Assembly: GCF_007558865.1 (NCBI RefSeq)
Contig: NZ_VLPK01000001.1
Location: 372,001 to 436,000 of the forward strand
Direction: 5' to 3'
DNA length: 64,000 nucleotides
DNA from: Mucilaginibacter corticis
GTDB lineage: Bacteria > Bacteroidota > Bacteroidia > Sphingobacteriales > Sphingobacteriaceae
This document shows positions 63,029-64,000 of this stretch, one piece after another. The position numbers and the translations under genes were made by a program. Each line of letters opens with the position of its first letter. The stretch's first letter is position 1. The notes under the pieces were generated by a model that did no database searches, was not told where the DNA came from, and worked only from the letters and a program-made list of their open reading frames with translations.

Positions 63029-64000
63029 ATGTTGAGCATCAACGAGATCAAAAAACCCATTGCTGCTGATATTGACGTTTTTGAGGAGCGCTTTAAAGCC
63101 TCTATGCAAAGCTCAGTACCGTTGCTTGATCGTATTACCCATTATATTGTTAAACGCAAAGGCAAACAAATACGGCCGATGTTCGTCTTTTTTTCGGCAA
63201 GTATTTGTGGCGGTATCAATGAGGCTACCCACCGTGGCGCCGCTTTGGTTGAGCTGTTGCACACCGCTACCCTGGTGCATGACGACGTGGTTGATAATTC
63301 ATACCAGCGCCGTGGTTTTTTCTCTATCAACGCTTTATGGAAAAATAAGATAGCCGTTTTGGTTGGCGATTATCTGCTGTCCAAAGGCCTGTTACTGTCT
63401 ATCGATAATGGCGATTTTAAATTGCTTAAGATCGTATCAGAAGCGGTAAAACAAATGAGCGAGGGCGAATTACTGCAAATAGAAAAAGTGCGCCGTATGG
63501 ATATCGGCGAGACTGTTTATTACGAAGTTATCCGCCAAAAAACAGCATCATTAATTGCTGCCTGCTGTGCCTGCGGGGCGGCATCGGGCGGGGCCGATGA
63601 TGAAACGATAGAAAAGATGCGCCTCTTTGGCGAGAAGATAGGTATCGCTTTCCAGATCAAAGATGATATGTTCGACTTTGGCACGGATGATGTTGGTAAA
63701 CCTTTGGGCATAGACATCAAAGAAAAGAAAGTTACTTTACCGCTTATCTATTCATTAAACAATTGCAGCGCGGCGGATAAAAAACGGATGATCAACCTGG
63801 TTAAGAACCATAATGACGAACCGGAGAAAATTGCCGACATCATTAATTTTGTAAATACAACCGGGGGCCTGCAATATGCCGAAACCCAGATGAAAAAATA
63901 CCGGGACGAAGCTTTTGAGATATTAAATACTTTCCCGGATAGCGACTCGCGCCGGGGATTGGAACAACTGGTTAGGTTTACCACAGAACGCGACAAATAG
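63029..64000 (+). CDS. Polyprenyl diphosphate synthase
   Basis: 323 aa, complete, with its TAG stop at the last base of the window. First Asp-rich motif VHDDVVD (about 88-94) and second QIKDDMFDFG, both with two-residue spacing; GKQIRP for diphosphate binding near residue 48. Long-chain trans-prenyl transferase making the quinone side chain or a related polyprenyl diphosphate; chain length cannot be read with certainty. A short GTTTGG hairpin lies at 62987-63003. Confidence 0.95.
   Translation: MLSINEIKKPIAADIDVFEERFKASMQSSVPLLDRITHYIVKRKGKQIRPMFVFFSASICGGINEATHRGAALVELLHTATLVHDDVVDNSYQRRGFFSINALWKNKIAVLVGDYLLSKGLLLSIDNGDFKLLKIVSEAVKQMSEGELLQIEKVRRMDIGETVYYEVIRQKTASLIAACCACGAASGGADDETIEKMRLFGEKIGIAFQIKDDMFDFGTDDVGKPLGIDIKEKKVTLPLIYSLNNCSAADKKRMINLVKNHNDEPEKIADIINFVNTTGGLQYAETQMKKYRDEAFEILNTFPDSDSRRGLEQLVRFTTERDK

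Overview
This window comes from a Bacteroidota chromosome, most likely the family Sphingobacteriaceae (Mucilaginibacter- or Pedobacter-like). The indications are Bacteroidota-type promoters (TTG, about 18-20 nt, TAnnTTTG), a fused LpxC/FabZ, PorX, TonB receptors with carboxypeptidase-like N-terminal domains, 'CKK'-type lipoproteins and an SDR-type threonine dehydrogenase. Genus placement is inference from remembered families; no search was run. Coding sequence covers most of the 64 kb. No rRNA, CRISPR array or transposase was seen. One tRNA-Ser(GGA) is present.

Layout. 1-7530 (minus strand): the S10/spc ribosomal-protein operon from rplC down to a truncated rplF, driven by a clear promoter at 7605-7635. 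7906-14801: an accessory block (DUF4419 protein, hotdog thioesterase, SGNH-like lipoprotein, RelE-type toxin pair, a fungal-type prephenate dehydrogenase, a coiled-coil membrane protein, an EVE/PUA-like protein, a DUF92 membrane protein), followed by a 431-bp element with 70-bp inverted ends. 15408-18999 (minus): the str operon rpsL-rpsG-fusA-rpsJ with its own promoter and terminator. The usually contiguous str-S10 cluster is therefore split by about 7.9 kb between rpsJ and rplC. 19342-25855: asd, threonine dehydrogenase, a MazF-type pair, yebC, DUF2442, a repeat protein and signal peptidase I. 25936-36884: porX, an HD phosphohydrolase, the lipid A genes lpxD-lpxC/fabZ-lpxA, an ABC ATPase with a glycosyltransferase, a zinc alcohol dehydrogenase and efp. 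37035-44995: an alkyltransferase-like protein, trmB, SDR enzymes, ahcY, an AraC regulator, unknown proteins and a GluQ-type synthetase. 45076-52717: a collagen-like lipoprotein, a retropepsin-like PDZ protein, YihY, alanine dehydrogenase, tsaE, exonuclease III and a cyclophilin. 52853-64000: a small His/Cys protein with a TonB receptor, a DUF1624 membrane protein, a lipoprotein, a large outer-membrane receptor, a C1B peptidase, tRNA-Ser and a polyprenyl diphosphate synthase ending at the last base.

The least-explained content is intergenic. Two divergent intergenic regions (20706-21000 and 39048-39324) carry paralogous copies of an element made of four about-42-bp repeat units, then about 129 nt, then the word ACAATATACGAAAAA. 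A separate GC-rich hairpin element repeatedly supplies the TAG stop codon of the gene it follows, in one case lies in frame inside a gene, and in another lengthens a protein. A TIR-bounded element lies beside rpsJ. Several intergenic regions hold long inverted repeats built from short repeated words. Within genes, notable points are the EF-P loop lacking the usual Lys, an alkyltransferase with PAHR in place of PCHR, an RG-rich tail on ribosomal protein S3, the TYR1-like prephenate dehydrogenase, and the GFTPRFKAG repeat protein next to signal peptidase.
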